Source: Verrucomicrobiales bacterium (lineage in GTDB: Bacteria > Verrucomicrobiota > Verrucomicrobiia > Verrucomicrobiales > DEV007). From it: DNA of 64,000 nt. Below are positions 8,780 to 18,095 of this stretch, one piece after another (within the stretch, counting starts at the first letter, position 1; each line of letters begins with the position of its first letter). The notes beneath the pieces are model-generated. The model was not told the DNA's origin. It made no database searches and was given only the letters and a program-made list of their open reading frames with translations. A program made the position numbers and the translations under genes. The DNA lies in contig JARGNI010000007.1 of the NCBI GenBank assembly GCA_029213195.1, forward strand, positions 1-64,000, written 5' to 3'.

Positions 8780-8810
8780 GCGGCCATCCTTCGGGGTGGC
8801 CGCTTCTTGT
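8780..8810 (+). terminator. Rho-independent terminator with UUCG loop
   Basis: A 10-bp stem (GCGGCCATCC / GGGTGGCCGC, one G-T pair) closes on a TTCG tetraloop at 8790-8793 and is followed by TTCTTGTGTT. It sits 40 bases after the stop of the fasciclin remnant and would have ended that transcript. Confidence 0.75.
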
Positions 8811-8938
8811 GTTCGCGGTGTCTTCCAAGGAAAGCCTAAATCGGAGAAGTTCTTCGTTTCGCTTGCAGGACGGCCCGGAGGAGTCTCAGTTGAACGTGGA
8901 GAATCTGGCCCACGAGAAGGCACCTTTCCGCAAATCCA

Positions 8939-10321
8939 ATGTCCGAAGAGCCCATTCCAGCCCCAACCCAGGATCGCCCCTGGGAGGCGATTGATGATCA
9001 CCTGGAGGCATCGGAACTCTCCAAAGCGGCAAAGGTTCTCGATGGGTTACCAGGGGAGGAGCAGCGACTCGCAATGGCGCACCTGTCCGGGAGATCCCAG
9101 GCCACCCTGGTCGAATCCTTGACTCCTGAGAACGCTGCCGAGCTGCTGGAGCGCTTGCCTGAAGCCCAGGCCGCTGACATCTTGGAGGACATGTCCCCGG
9201 AAGCGGCTGCCGATGTGGTCGAGGCTCTTCCGGAAGAGACCGGTGCCGATTTTCTCCGGGAAATGCGGGCAATCGAGTCGGAAGCCTTGCTGGCCGAGTT
9301 GGATGATCCGGACGAAGCGGACAACCTGCGAGAACTCACCTCCTACCAATGGGACACGGCCGGGGGACTGATGACCCACGCCTACGCCGCCTTTTCCGAA
9401 ACTTCCCAGGTGGGAGACGTCCTCAACGAGCTCAGCGAGGAAGCCGAGCGATATGCGGACATGGATGTCCAGTATGTCTACGTAACCGATTCCGAGGGAT
9501 TGCTTCGCGGCGTGCTGCGACTACGAGATCTCGTTCTGACACCTCGAAGCCGACCTGTCGCCGAGATCATGCTGCAGGACCCGGTCCACGTTTCGGTCGA
9601 GGACGATTTTGAGAAACTCCGCAATACCTTCGAGGAACGAAATTACGTAGGACTCCCCGTGGTCGCCCCAAATGGATTGCTTCTTGGTGCGGTGACACAG
9701 AAAGCCGTCCGCGAAGCGACCGCCGAACATCAGACGGAAGACTATCTTCACTCGGCAGGAATCCTGGGAGGTGAGGAGCTTCGCAGTATGCCAATGTTGG
9801 CCCGATGTGGCCGTCGTCTCGCCTGGTTGGCACCCAATATCGTGCTCAACATCGTCGCCGCCAGTGTCATCGCGGTGTACGAAGACACTCTGCAGGCCGT
9901 GATCGCCCTGGCGGTCTTTCTGCCCATCGTCTCAGACATGAGCGGATGCTCGGGGAATCAGGCCGTTGCCGTCAGCATCCGGGAACTCACGCTCGGATTG
10001 ATCCGTCCGACCGAGTTTCTCCGCATCGTGTGGAAAGAAGGGATACTCGGTATGATCAACGGGTTCGTCCTCGGCTGCATCCTCGGGACACTGGCCGCAA
10101 TCTGGAAAGACAACATCTATCTGGGACTCGTGATCGGAGGCGCACTTTTCCTCAACACGATTCTCTCCGTTCTCCTCGGCGGCTGTGTCCCCTTGTTCTT
10201 GAAGCGCCTCAAGGTGGATCCCGCTCTCGCCTCGGGCCCGATCCTGACGACCTGCACCGACATGTGTGGGTTTTTCCTCGTTCTCAACCTGGCTTCCGCG
10301 GTGCTGTCGAAACTGACCTGA
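8939..10321 (+). CDS. mgtE: Magnesium transporter MgtE
   Basis: 460 residues, full length. The cytoplasmic N domain of helical MgtE repeats (about 20-140: 'LTPENAAELLERLPEAQAADILEDM') is followed by a pair of CBS domains (about 150-265) and a five-helix membrane domain (about 295-455). The membrane domain carries the pore signature 'VFLPIVSDMSGCSGNQAVAVSIREL', where the family usually has 'P...GMGGNAG.Q'. Cytosolic Mg2+ bound between the N and CBS domains closes the channel (family knowledge). It is monocistronic here and faces the convergent tRNA-Ala. No ribosome binding site or Mg riboswitch is evident upstream. Confidence 0.95.
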   Translation: MSEEPIPAPTQDRPWEAIDDHLEASELSKAAKVLDGLPGEEQRLAMAHLSGRSQATLVESLTPENAAELLERLPEAQAADILEDMSPEAAADVVEALPEETGADFLREMRAIESEALLAELDDPDEADNLRELTSYQWDTAGGLMTHAYAAFSETSQVGDVLNELSEEAERYADMDVQYVYVTDSEGLLRGVLRLRDLVLTPRSRPVAEIMLQDPVHVSVEDDFEKLRNTFEERNYVGLPVVAPNGLLLGAVTQKAVREATAEHQTEDYLHSAGILGGEELRSMPMLARCGRRLAWLAPNIVLNIVAASVIAVYEDTLQAVIALAVFLPIVSDMSGCSGNQAVAVSIRELTLGLIRPTEFLRIVWKEGILGMINGFVLGCILGTLAAIWKDNIYLGLVIGGALFLNTILSVLLGGCVPLFLKRLKVDPALASGPILTTCTDMCGFFLVLNLASAVLSKLT

Positions 10322-10426
10322 TTTGGTCAGGACCACTTCCCGCGTGGAGTCGATTCTCGAGGAATTCGGCCGTGGGCAGATCGAGACCTTTGCCTGAAGA
10401 GGTAGGGTAGAGGAGCAGAAGAAACG

Positions 10427-10499
10427 TGGAGCATAGCGGATTTGAACCGCTGACCCCCTGCATGCCATGCAGGTGCTCTACCAACTGAGCTAATGCCCC
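10427..10499 (-). tRNA. tRNA-Ala(GGC)
   Basis: The reverse strand gives a complete 73-nt cloverleaf. The acceptor stem GGGGCAT/ATGCTCC contains the G3-U70 pair that identifies alanine tRNAs. The D arm is GCTC-AGTTGGTA-GAGC, the anticodon arm CCTGC-ATGGCAT-GCAGG with anticodon GGC, and the T arm AGCGG-TTCAAAT-CCGCT. The discriminator base is A. CCA is not encoded. Confidence 0.97.
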
Positions 10500-10531
10500 G
10501 TTTCTTTCTCCGTCCTTGCGGACGGGTCGGG

Positions 10532-10560
10532 ATCATAATTTCAGATCACAGAATCGGCAA
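10532..10560 (-). promoter_or_regulatory. Probable sigma-70-type promoter of tRNA-Ala
   Basis: On the minus strand a TTGCCG box (10555-10560) and a TATGAT box (10532-10537) are separated by exactly 17 bases. The boxes would start transcription about 25 bases before the tRNA 5' end. Match to consensus is 4/6 and 5/6. It is supported only by sequence pattern and position. Confidence 0.45.
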
Positions 10561-10606
10561 CCGGAAAATCCGGATCAGGTTCATTTTCGAGAATCGACCC
10601 CATCTC

Positions 10607-13600
10607 CTACCAGCCGGAACTGGAAAATCCGGAACCGGAAGAAAACCCGGAACTGGAGAATCCGGAACCGGAAGAGCTCGAGAAACTCGAACCTCCCCCA
10701 AAACTGCTGGAAAAGGAAGATGTCGAAGAACTGGAAGACTCGAACAGGGCCGCCCGCCTCGCGGCTGCTGCCGCGGCAATCGCCTGCGATTCTCGGGTCT
10801 GGGCTTTCTTCAACTCACGCAGTGCCTCTCCCGAGGCACGAACCGAGCTTGTCCGTGCCGAGGCGTAGTTCCCCACCGCCAGGGCCTGCTTGGCCTCGAG
10901 GAGATGCTTGTTTCCGGCGCGACGATTGATGAAGACCCCGTGCGAACTTCGCCATTTCTGGAGCGAACGCAGAGAGGCCGTCGCCGACTTCATCTGGGAA
11001 ACGGCATCTCGGGCCGCTTTCAATTCCTCTTCCAAGGTGGCGCGAACCTTCGAGGTTTCGCCGATGACTCCGTTGATCTGCTCGAAAAGTTGCCCCCAGT
11101 CCTGGTGGGGCGTCTTGAGGGCGGCGCAAAGGCGATCGAGTTCCTTTGACAATTCCTCGTGACGCTGAATCGCCCGCGTAAGTGCTCGGCTATCAGGGAT
11201 TCCGTCCTGGTGAGCTTCGCGAAGATAAGTATGGCAGAAAGTCAGGCCGGCACGAGCCCCTGTAGAAGTCGAATCCGCGAGACCGTGGGCTTCCCAGTCG
11301 GCCTTGATCCCGTCCTCGAGACTTCGCAACAGAGTCTTGAGGTTCTCCGCCAGGTGAGACAGCTGAAACGGGTCACTCTTCTCCTGCGATCGGCTCGCGG
11401 CGAAGGCGGCCACCTGCTCCTTTGCCGACTGCAGATTCGCGACCGTATCGGGACCGGTCCGAGGATCGGCCCCCGTGATCTGTAGATCCCGCTCCCATGC
11501 CTGCAACCGTTGCTCGGACTTCTCGTTCTGTTCCTCGGCCTCGCGAAGCGCTCCATGCTGATCTCGGACCAGCTCCAACTGGTGACGAGCGAAGCCAAGT
11601 TCGTTGGCGATGGCTTCGAGAAGACCGGACGCGCGAATCAGCGCCCCTTCCTGATAAGCCTGCTTGGACTCCTCGATATCTTGGAGACCCTGGTCAAGGC
11701 GACGACGGGCTCGGTCGATGCAGTTCACAATCGACTGCTGACCTTCGATTTCTTCTCCGAAACGCGAGGAAAAAAGCAGGACCGAGGGAGCATACCCGGT
11801 TTGCAGTTCCTCGAGGAGCTGGGAAGTAGGATCAACTTCTGCGAGGAGCGTCTCCCGAAAGTTCTCGAGGGCTGCGATTCTCTCGGCATGTTCTTTCACA
11901 CAGCGACGGCTCATGGCGATCATGAGAGAGGCATCATCGAGGCATTTCTCGGCCTCGGCGAGATCGGCCTGCGCGGCTTCTGCTTCGCCATGGTCGATCG
12001 CACTGAGTGCCGCTTCAACTCCACGAGAAGCCTGTGCAACCAGTTCGCCGGGGGAGAGGTCGGGTTCCGAGAGCAGGGCGTCGGGAGAAAGGGAAGTCGC
12101 CTCGCTGAGCTCTTGTTTCGCCGCATCAACTTCTGCCGAAGCGGTTTCGATACGGGGACGAAGTTCAGTCTCGACCTGATCTACCATCTTGAAGGAACTC
12201 GTCACCCGTCCTTTGAGTCGAATCAGGTCATCCCGGAAGTCGGCAAGGGCTTCCACGGTGCTTTCCGCCAAGGTTTGTCGAGCGAGGGATTCGCTTCTGG
12301 CCGACGCGGTTCGGAGGGATTCTCCGATCCACCCTACCTTGCGTTTCTGATTCGCGAGGGTTTCTTTGCCCTCCACGATAGTAGCGAGGTCGATGGCCCG
12401 AAAGGACTCGACATGATGGGCGAGGGTTCTCGCCTCGACCGCGAGCCGCGTGGATTCGGGAAGCTCGTTTTCGAAGGCGGCCAACGGATCGTTCTCTCCC
12501 AGTCCTCCGAGATCCTCGAGAGTCTTCGCGACGGCAGGGAGGAGCTCCTGTCGGTGAGCGATGAGGGGGAAAAAGGTATCTTCACCCGCCTGCAACGCGA
12601 GGCGGTCGGCGAGTCCTCGAACCTCCTCGTAGTCACTCCAGAGCCGCTGAAGACTCAGGGGCAGCCCATCGATTCCGGCCTCGAGTCGGGCGAGGTCCTC
12701 CTGCGCCTGGGTCTGACGCTGGTCGTATTCGAGGATGAGTTTCTCGAACGAGATCCTGAAGGGTTCGTAATCTTCCTTCTCTCCCAGCAAGAGTTTCCCC
12801 GTCGCCCGGTCCAGATCCGACGAGGAACCCGCCGGGGAGAGAATCGCTTCGAGATGATCCTCCTGGTCGAAACCGATGGGCTCCGACTCGAAGAGATCGA
12901 TCGCCTTGCGGTAGCGACGAGAGGAAAAGCCGTTGAAGAGACGAGCGAAAAAGGAGGAAGGCTTGAGCAGGTCGTTCACCTCTTGGATGACCTGATCTGT
13001 GGCCGCCGACATGATAAACAGCTCATCGACCGATCGGATCGTGCGTAGGCCGACCTCTCTCGTGGTGCCCTCGAGTCCATTGGAAAGCAGATCCGTTCGA
13101 GAGCCAACGACGACCCCGGTTCGATCCATGAGAGAAAAGAGGGCATCGAACTTCCCGCGCAGTTCCTCCTGCCAATGAGCGAGAAGCTTCTCGGCTTCCT
13201 TCTTGGCGGGTCTCCGCATCCGATTCGATACGATCAGGAAAATGAGAAGAGAGAGCGCTACGATTGAGAAGATCGCGATTCGAATTTGTCGTTGCTGTCG
13301 CTCGTTCTGAACCCAGGTCCGATAATAGACCCGTGCATTCGAGAGCTCTCGCTCCGCTTCCTCCATCTGGCTGGTGTAGAGCGGTTCGCCGATCTCGTGG
13401 TTCTTTGTCGCCGAGGCGAGGGCGACTCGGGCTCTGGCGAGATGACCATCGACCGCGAGAGCACCGTCAGGGAGGGGATGACTCTGGATCTGCTGATCGA
13501 GGAAGGCGATCGTTTCCGGAGCTTTCTCCCATTCTCTCAACGTGCCACGAAACTCCCGGATCGCTTCGAGAGTCTCGCCAAAGTGTTTCTGGGCATTCTT

Positions 13601-14398
13601 CGTATCGCCCTGCTCAGCAAGGCGGGCGATGGTCTCACGAGCGGAATTCCATGCCGCAAGATCCGGGTGAATGACAGGGCCGATCAGGTTGGGATGGCTG
13701 GCACGGAGTTCTCCGACCCGTTTCTGCACTTCCTCGATCTCGACTCGCAACTGGTCCGGGTATCCCTTGGCCTCCTCGATCGCCTTTTGTCGGGCCACTT
13801 CCGCGAGTCTCTTGCGATTCTCCTCTTCCCGAATCGATTTGGTAAGCGAACTCTCGATCTGGGTAATCGTGTCTTTCACCGCATCTACGATCCGACCTCC
13901 ACTCCGCATCGCTCGCACTGCTGGCTGATCAAGTCGTCCGACCCAGTATCGCTCCCCCAACCTCCTCGAATCGTGAGCCTCCGACGCGAAGTAGGAGAAT
14001 TTTCGCTCGGAAAGGAAAAGGGCAAAGATCGCTCCATTGGCCTGTCCCGTTCGGGAATCCACCAGCTTGGAAAAATCGGTCTGGTTCGGCAGCCCTTTGC
14101 CGAGAGCGTGCTCGACGGCGCGGACACCTCGGTGGTTGTCGTATTGCTGCCCCTGGGCGTCCTGCATGAGGACGACCGTCCAGTTGGGGGCCTCTGCATC
14201 GAGCCATTTCTCCAGCTCCGCCAGCTTCCCCGGTGCCAGGTTCAGAGATCCCTTGTTCCAGAGGTGCTGGCCGGGAGACCAGTTTTGAACCACTTCCTGG
14301 ATCGCCTGGAAAGAACGAGGATCATCACCCGAATGTGCTGACGAAAGAAAGCCGAAGAAGAGCAGGAGGATGAATAAGGAGCGAGGTAGCGGTTTCAC
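10607..14398 (-). CDS. Giant TPM-like membrane protein with coiled coil and Ser/Gly tail
   Basis: 1263 residues. A signal peptide (1-22) precedes an extracytoplasmic region whose residues 60-180 fit the TPM fold ('NWTVVLMQD', 'NGAIFALFLSERKFSYF', 'GGRIVDAVKDTITQI'). A helical stalk follows, then one transmembrane helix at about 373-391 and a very long charged helical region of about 800 residues. The end is a tail of about 45 residues made almost only of Ser, Gly and Phe and finishing in Trp. TPM proteins usually have the same order (exported TPM domain, membrane helix, Gly/Ser-rich tail) but are 250-600 residues long. The expanded cytoplasmic coiled coil is the odd feature. Role is unknown; an envelope scaffold is possible. 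It is transcribed toward tRNA-Ala and has no operon partner. Confidence 0.75.
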   Translation of the reverse strand: MKPLPRSLFILLLFFGFLSSAHSGDDPRSFQAIQEVVQNWSPGQHLWNKGSLNLAPGKLAELEKWLDAEAPNWTVVLMQDAQGQQYDNHRGVRAVEHALGKGLPNQTDFSKLVDSRTGQANGAIFALFLSERKFSYFASEAHDSRRLGERYWVGRLDQPAVRAMRSGGRIVDAVKDTITQIESSLTKSIREEENRKRLAEVARQKAIEEAKGYPDQLRVEIEEVQKRVGELRASHPNLIGPVIHPDLAAWNSARETIARLAEQGDTKNAQKHFGETLEAIREFRGTLREWEKAPETIAFLDQQIQSHPLPDGALAVDGHLARARVALASATKNHEIGEPLYTSQMEEAERELSNARVYYRTWVQNERQQRQIRIAIFSIVALSLLIFLIVSNRMRRPAKKEAEKLLAHWQEELRGKFDALFSLMDRTGVVVGSRTDLLSNGLEGTTREVGLRTIRSVDELFIMSAATDQVIQEVNDLLKPSSFFARLFNGFSSRRYRKAIDLFESEPIGFDQEDHLEAILSPAGSSSDLDRATGKLLLGEKEDYEPFRISFEKLILEYDQRQTQAQEDLARLEAGIDGLPLSLQRLWSDYEEVRGLADRLALQAGEDTFFPLIAHRQELLPAVAKTLEDLGGLGENDPLAAFENELPESTRLAVEARTLAHHVESFRAIDLATIVEGKETLANQKRKVGWIGESLRTASARSESLARQTLAESTVEALADFRDDLIRLKGRVTSSFKMVDQVETELRPRIETASAEVDAAKQELSEATSLSPDALLSEPDLSPGELVAQASRGVEAALSAIDHGEAEAAQADLAEAEKCLDDASLMIAMSRRCVKEHAERIAALENFRETLLAEVDPTSQLLEELQTGYAPSVLLFSSRFGEEIEGQQSIVNCIDRARRRLDQGLQDIEESKQAYQEGALIRASGLLEAIANELGFARHQLELVRDQHGALREAEEQNEKSEQRLQAWERDLQITGADPRTGPDTVANLQSAKEQVAAFAASRSQEKSDPFQLSHLAENLKTLLRSLEDGIKADWEAHGLADSTSTGARAGLTFCHTYLREAHQDGIPDSRALTRAIQRHEELSKELDRLCAALKTPHQDWGQLFEQINGVIGETSKVRATLEEELKAARDAVSQMKSATASLRSLQKWRSSHGVFINRRAGNKHLLEAKQALAVGNYASARTSSVRASGEALRELKKAQTRESQAIAAAAAARRAALFESSSSSTSSFSSSFGGGSSFSSSSGSGFSSSGFSSGSGFSSSGW

Positions 14399-14603
14399 GA
14401 TCCGAGATTAGCACAGGGAACGAGGAACCCGGCGATACAAAATGCGTGGAAAATCGGAACCCGATCGGGAAGGGGAAACGAGGAACTGCGGTGATTCGAC
14501 ATTCCTGGTCGAGGGCCTGAAGATCGATTCGACCGCGAAAGAAGGCTTGTCGAACGAGATCACTTCCGGAAAACTCAGCATGGCTTGATGCTACTGCTCC
14601 GAA

Positions 14604-15458
14604 ATGAAAACCCCTCGATTCCTCTGGATCCTTCTTTTTCTTTTCACCTGTTCCACGATCTCCGAGGCGGAAGAACTCTCGGCCATGTCCTTCAACATCC
14701 GCTATGGAAAAGCAAAGGATGGGGACAACGCCTGGCCGCATCGCAAGGAGCTCGTCGCAGAAACCATCCAGCGGTTCTCTCCCGATCTGCTGGGACTCCA
14801 GGAGTCGCTTGATTTTCAGGTCGACTTCCTCGCCAAGCAACTTCCCGAATTCGAAGTCTACTCGGTTCCCCGAACACCAGACGGAGGAGAATCCTGTGCC
14901 ATCTTTTTCCGAAAATCCCGCTTCGAGAAGCTGGACGAGGGCACATTCTGGTTGAGCGAAACTCCTGACCAGGTAGCGTCGAAGAGCTGGGATTCAAGCC
15001 TGCCCCGCATTGTGAGCTGGGTCCGACTCCAGGACCGGAAAAACGACCGAGAACTCTTCTTTGCCAACACGCATTTCGATCACCGCGGGACCATTGCTCG
15101 TGAGATGTCTGCAAAATTGATCCGGAAACGACTCCCGGAACTCGCCGGCTCGACGCCGTTTCTTCTCACGGGGGATTTCAACTGTATCGATGGCAGTCCA
15201 CCTCAGGAAGCACTCCTCGGCGACGACGGGAAGTTTCTGGATACCTATCGGGAAATCCACCCCGAGATCGCCGCGGGCAAGGAGGGGACTTTCACTGGCT
15301 TTCAGGCTACGGACAATGGTAAGCGAATCGATTGGATCCTCTGCTCTCCCGGTTTCACCATCGAATCGGCCGCGATCGATCGATTCCGGAAAAACGGACG
15401 AGTGCCGTCCGATCACTATCCCGTGACTACCGTGCTGCGGTTTGCCGAGAAAAAGTAG
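14604..15458 (+). CDS. Secreted endonuclease/exonuclease/phosphatase-family hydrolase
   Basis: 284 residues with a signal peptide (about 1-22). All motifs of the EEP fold are present: 'MSFNIRYG', 'LLGLQES' (metal-binding Glu), 'FANTHFDHRG', 'LTGDFNCI', 'RIDWILCS' and 'SDHYPV' with the catalytic His. The family cleaves phosphodiesters in DNA, lipids or inositol phosphates; secreted members of this short type are often annotated as metal-dependent hydrolases. Substrate is unknown, and phosphate scavenging is plausible outside the cell. It converges on pyrC with a 17-base gap. Confidence 0.88.
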   Translation: MKTPRFLWILLFLFTCSTISEAEELSAMSFNIRYGKAKDGDNAWPHRKELVAETIQRFSPDLLGLQESLDFQVDFLAKQLPEFEVYSVPRTPDGGESCAIFFRKSRFEKLDEGTFWLSETPDQVASKSWDSSLPRIVSWVRLQDRKNDRELFFANTHFDHRGTIAREMSAKLIRKRLPELAGSTPFLLTGDFNCIDGSPPQEALLGDDGKFLDTYREIHPEIAAGKEGTFTGFQATDNGKRIDWILCSPGFTIESAAIDRFRKNGRVPSDHYPVTTVLRFAEKK

Positions 15459-15475
15459 CGCATCGCGCCCAACTC

Positions 15476-16570
15476 CTACCCAATCGACCAAGTCAGCTCC
15501 AGGTCCATTCCCTCAGGGAGTGCCACCACCGGTCCCTCGGGCAGGTCACGGGATTCCGTCCGGGAAGGGGATTTCTCGAGAAGAAAGGTCTCGGAACTCG
15601 GAGTGAACTCGTAGAAGGCTGGGCCGTTCGAGCAAAGAAACCGTTGAAACGCATCCTGGCCTTCCGAGGAGGAAAGGTCGGCCCCGGCTTCTTCAAAAGC
15701 CATCGCGTAGAGCTGGGGAGCGCACCCTCCCGTGTAACACCCAGCAGCGCAGCCACACTCCGTTGCCTTGGTCGTATGAGGGGCGCTATCAGTGCCTGCA
15801 AAGAACTTCGACTGCCCGACTTTCCGAACGGCATCGCGGAGAGCCGCGCGATCCGTCTCGAATTTCACGACGGGGAGACAGTAGAGATGATACCTCAGTC
15901 CCTGGATCAAATGGCCCACGGTGTAGAGAAGATGCTGCGGCGTGATCGTTGCCCCGACATGACTTGGCGCAGCTTCGACAAAATCGACGGCTTCCTGGGT
16001 CGTGATATGCTCGCAAACGATCCGGAGCCGAGGGTGAGCCTCCAGGATACGAGGAAGAACTTCGGTGTAAAAAACCGACTCCGCCGTCTGATTTTCATCG
16101 AAATAAGCAGATCCAGTCAGCGCGTGCTGTTCTCCATGGATACAGAGTACGACACCATGTTCCTCCATCGCGCGAAAGACGCCTCCACCGATCCACTCCC
16201 CCATGGGAACGCCATGCTCGGAGTTGGTGGTTCCATGAGGAGGGTAGTACTTGCAGGCTTCGAGCAGTCCGGATGCGGCACCCTGAGCGATCATTTCCGG
16301 GGTCGTATCCCGGGTCAAGTAGAGGGGGACAATGAGTCGATCAAACGCATCGGCTCCTGCCTCGAGTAGATCCTCGCGATACGCCTCGATCGACCACGAG
16401 CTCTCCGTCTTGGGTCCAACGATCGCGGAAACGGGAGGCTTCGTGTTGGGCATCGCCAGGGCCCCGGCACAGCCCATTGCAAGGTGGTCGGCGATGTATT
16501 CAGCAACATTGGCACCCTGGCGAAAATGGGTGTGCAGGTCGTACCAGCGAGGAAGGGTCAGGGTCGTCAT
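15476..16570 (-). CDS. pyrC: Dihydroorotase
   Basis: 364 residues from the ATG at 16570 (an in-frame ATG at 16579 is also possible). The metal-binding 'DLHTHFR' (His13, His15), the carbamylated Lys107 in 'ACKYYPPHGTTNSEHG', 'CIHGE', 'CEHITT' and the catalytic Asp in 'AGTDSAPH' are all in place. The order and length match the class II (E. coli PyrC-like) enzymes. The enzyme closes carbamoyl aspartate to dihydroorotate in pyrimidine synthesis, in the cytoplasm. It stands alone with no other pyr gene nearby. Confidence 0.95.
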   Translation of the reverse strand: MTTLTLPRWYDLHTHFRQGANVAEYIADHLAMGCAGALAMPNTKPPVSAIVGPKTESSWSIEAYREDLLEAGADAFDRLIVPLYLTRDTTPEMIAQGAASGLLEACKYYPPHGTTNSEHGVPMGEWIGGGVFRAMEEHGVVLCIHGEQHALTGSAYFDENQTAESVFYTEVLPRILEAHPRLRIVCEHITTQEAVDFVEAAPSHVGATITPQHLLYTVGHLIQGLRYHLYCLPVVKFETDRAALRDAVRKVGQSKFFAGTDSAPHTTKATECGCAAGCYTGGCAPQLYAMAFEEAGADLSSSEGQDAFQRFLCSNGPAFYEFTPSSETFLLEKSPSRTESRDLPEGPVVALPEGMDLELTWSIG

Positions 16571-16633
16571 GGGGAGCACCGCATCCTAGCGATATGAGGA
16601 CGAGGAGCAAGGTCGGGCCGATAGGAAAATTTC

Positions 16634-18055
16634 CTACTTTGCCTTGGTGCCACGACGTTTTTTCAACCAGTCCCCATATTCCGGGCGTTTCTGGAACTCT
16701 TCGAGATACTCCTGGTAGGCCTCGTCATCATGCCAGAATCGACGCTCGGGCTGGTTCGGATCGACTTTGCCTTCCGGATAATCCTTTCCCTGGGCCGACC
16801 TTTCCACGGTTTCGTTCCAGGCTTCCCATTTCGCGATCCACTGCTCGACGATTTCTGGCTTCGTATCGATCAGGTTCGTTGTCTCAGCAGGGTCTTCGAT
16901 GAGGTCATAGAGCTCGAATTTCCCTTTCTGCGAGAGGATCTTGTAGCGCTCCCCGATCAATACGCCTCGCTGGTCATGCCGAAAGGGCAGGGGGTGTTCC
17001 CGGCTGGGGTCGGCTCCTTCGATCAAGGGAAGCAGGCTCATCCCATCCTGGGGTTCGATCCACGAAGTCTCAGGGAGGCCCACGATGTCGGCCAGGGTCG
17101 GAAAGATATCCACAGTCCCGGAGGGGAAATCGGTGATTCTCCCTTCGGGAACTTTCGCTGGCCATTCGAGGATGCCAGGGACGCGAAGCCCCCCTTCATA
17201 CATCGTGTTCTTCGATCCACGAAGTCCTCCCATGGTATCGGGACCGAACCCATTCAGCCCGCCATTGTCGCTGCAATACCAGACCATCGTGTTCTCCTCG
17301 ATCTTCATCTCTCGCAAGGCCGAGCGGAGACTGCCCACGCTGCGATCGAGAGCAAGAATCTCCCCATACTGATGCTGGTGTCGCTCCGACAGCTGGGCGA
17401 AAGGAGCCCGGTCTTCGTCGGAGGCAACCATGGGATCGTGCGGAGTCCCATACCAGATGACCGTAAAGGTGGGGCTGTCGGGGGCATGCTTGCGGATGAA
17501 TCGAATGGCCTCGTCCATCGCAACTTCGGAGGAATCGCCCTCGAAATCCTCGAATTTCCCCTCTCGGCCGAGAAGAGGATTGCGATCAAAGTAGTTGGTG
17601 ACGGTCAGCCATTCCGAGAAACCAAAGGCCCCAGGATGGTGGGTATCGGTCTCGAGGACGGGAACGCCGGGTCCGCGCAGCCCGTTGAGATGCCATTTTC
17701 CAAAATGCCCCGTGACATAGCCTGCCTCCCGCAAGGCCTGGGCGATGGTTTTCTCCTGCAACCGAAGAGGGTAGCCATGATTGAGGACTCCCGTCCGGTC
17801 ATTGCTGCGCCCTGTCAGGACCGTGGCCCGACTGGGCGAACAGTTCGACGCCCCCGCATAGAAGCGATCGAAGCGCAGGCTTTCCGCCGCCATTTCATCC
17901 AGGTGAGGCGTGAGGATGTCCGGGTGCCCCTGGTAGCCCATTTGCCCCCAACCCTGGTCATCCGCCATGACAAGAATGATGTGTGGCTTTGCATTTTCGG
18001 CCTGGGAAAACAGACCGAAAACGAGGAGGAGGCAGACGAGAATAGGCGCTTTCAT
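16634..18055 (-). CDS. Secreted sulfatase (family S1), first copy
   Basis: 473 residues from the ATG at 18055, which gives a clean signal peptide ('MKAPILVCLLLVFGLFSQA') and avoids overlap with the divergent gene; an upstream frame to 18172 looks spurious. The formylglycine motif is C-S-P-S-R at Cys72 with 'ATVLTGR' after it. Metal ligands are in 'VMADDQGWG' and 'YCSDNGGLNGFG'. It would remove sulfate esters from polysaccharides or related substrates in the periplasm after Cys maturation by an enzyme not seen in this window. It is divergent from the DUF1080 gene with only 40 bases between starts. Confidence 0.93.
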   Translation of the reverse strand: MKAPILVCLLLVFGLFSQAENAKPHIILVMADDQGWGQMGYQGHPDILTPHLDEMAAESLRFDRFYAGASNCSPSRATVLTGRSNDRTGVLNHGYPLRLQEKTIAQALREAGYVTGHFGKWHLNGLRGPGVPVLETDTHHPGAFGFSEWLTVTNYFDRNPLLGREGKFEDFEGDSSEVAMDEAIRFIRKHAPDSPTFTVIWYGTPHDPMVASDEDRAPFAQLSERHQHQYGEILALDRSVGSLRSALREMKIEENTMVWYCSDNGGLNGFGPDTMGGLRGSKNTMYEGGLRVPGILEWPAKVPEGRITDFPSGTVDIFPTLADIVGLPETSWIEPQDGMSLLPLIEGADPSREHPLPFRHDQRGVLIGERYKILSQKGKFELYDLIEDPAETTNLIDTKPEIVEQWIAKWEAWNETVERSAQGKDYPEGKVDPNQPERRFWHDDEAYQEYLEEFQKRPEYGDWLKKRRGTKAK

Positions 18056-18095
18056 GGAGCTTGTCAGGGAGAGGGGGAAGTGATACATCGCAGGA

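Noticed and set aside
11510-13048. 512-residue plus-strand frame antisense to the giant TPM-like gene
   Set aside because: It has no signal, motif or start context. The minus-strand frame is 1263 residues with signal peptide, membrane helix and tail, and such long shadow frames are common in this codon usage.
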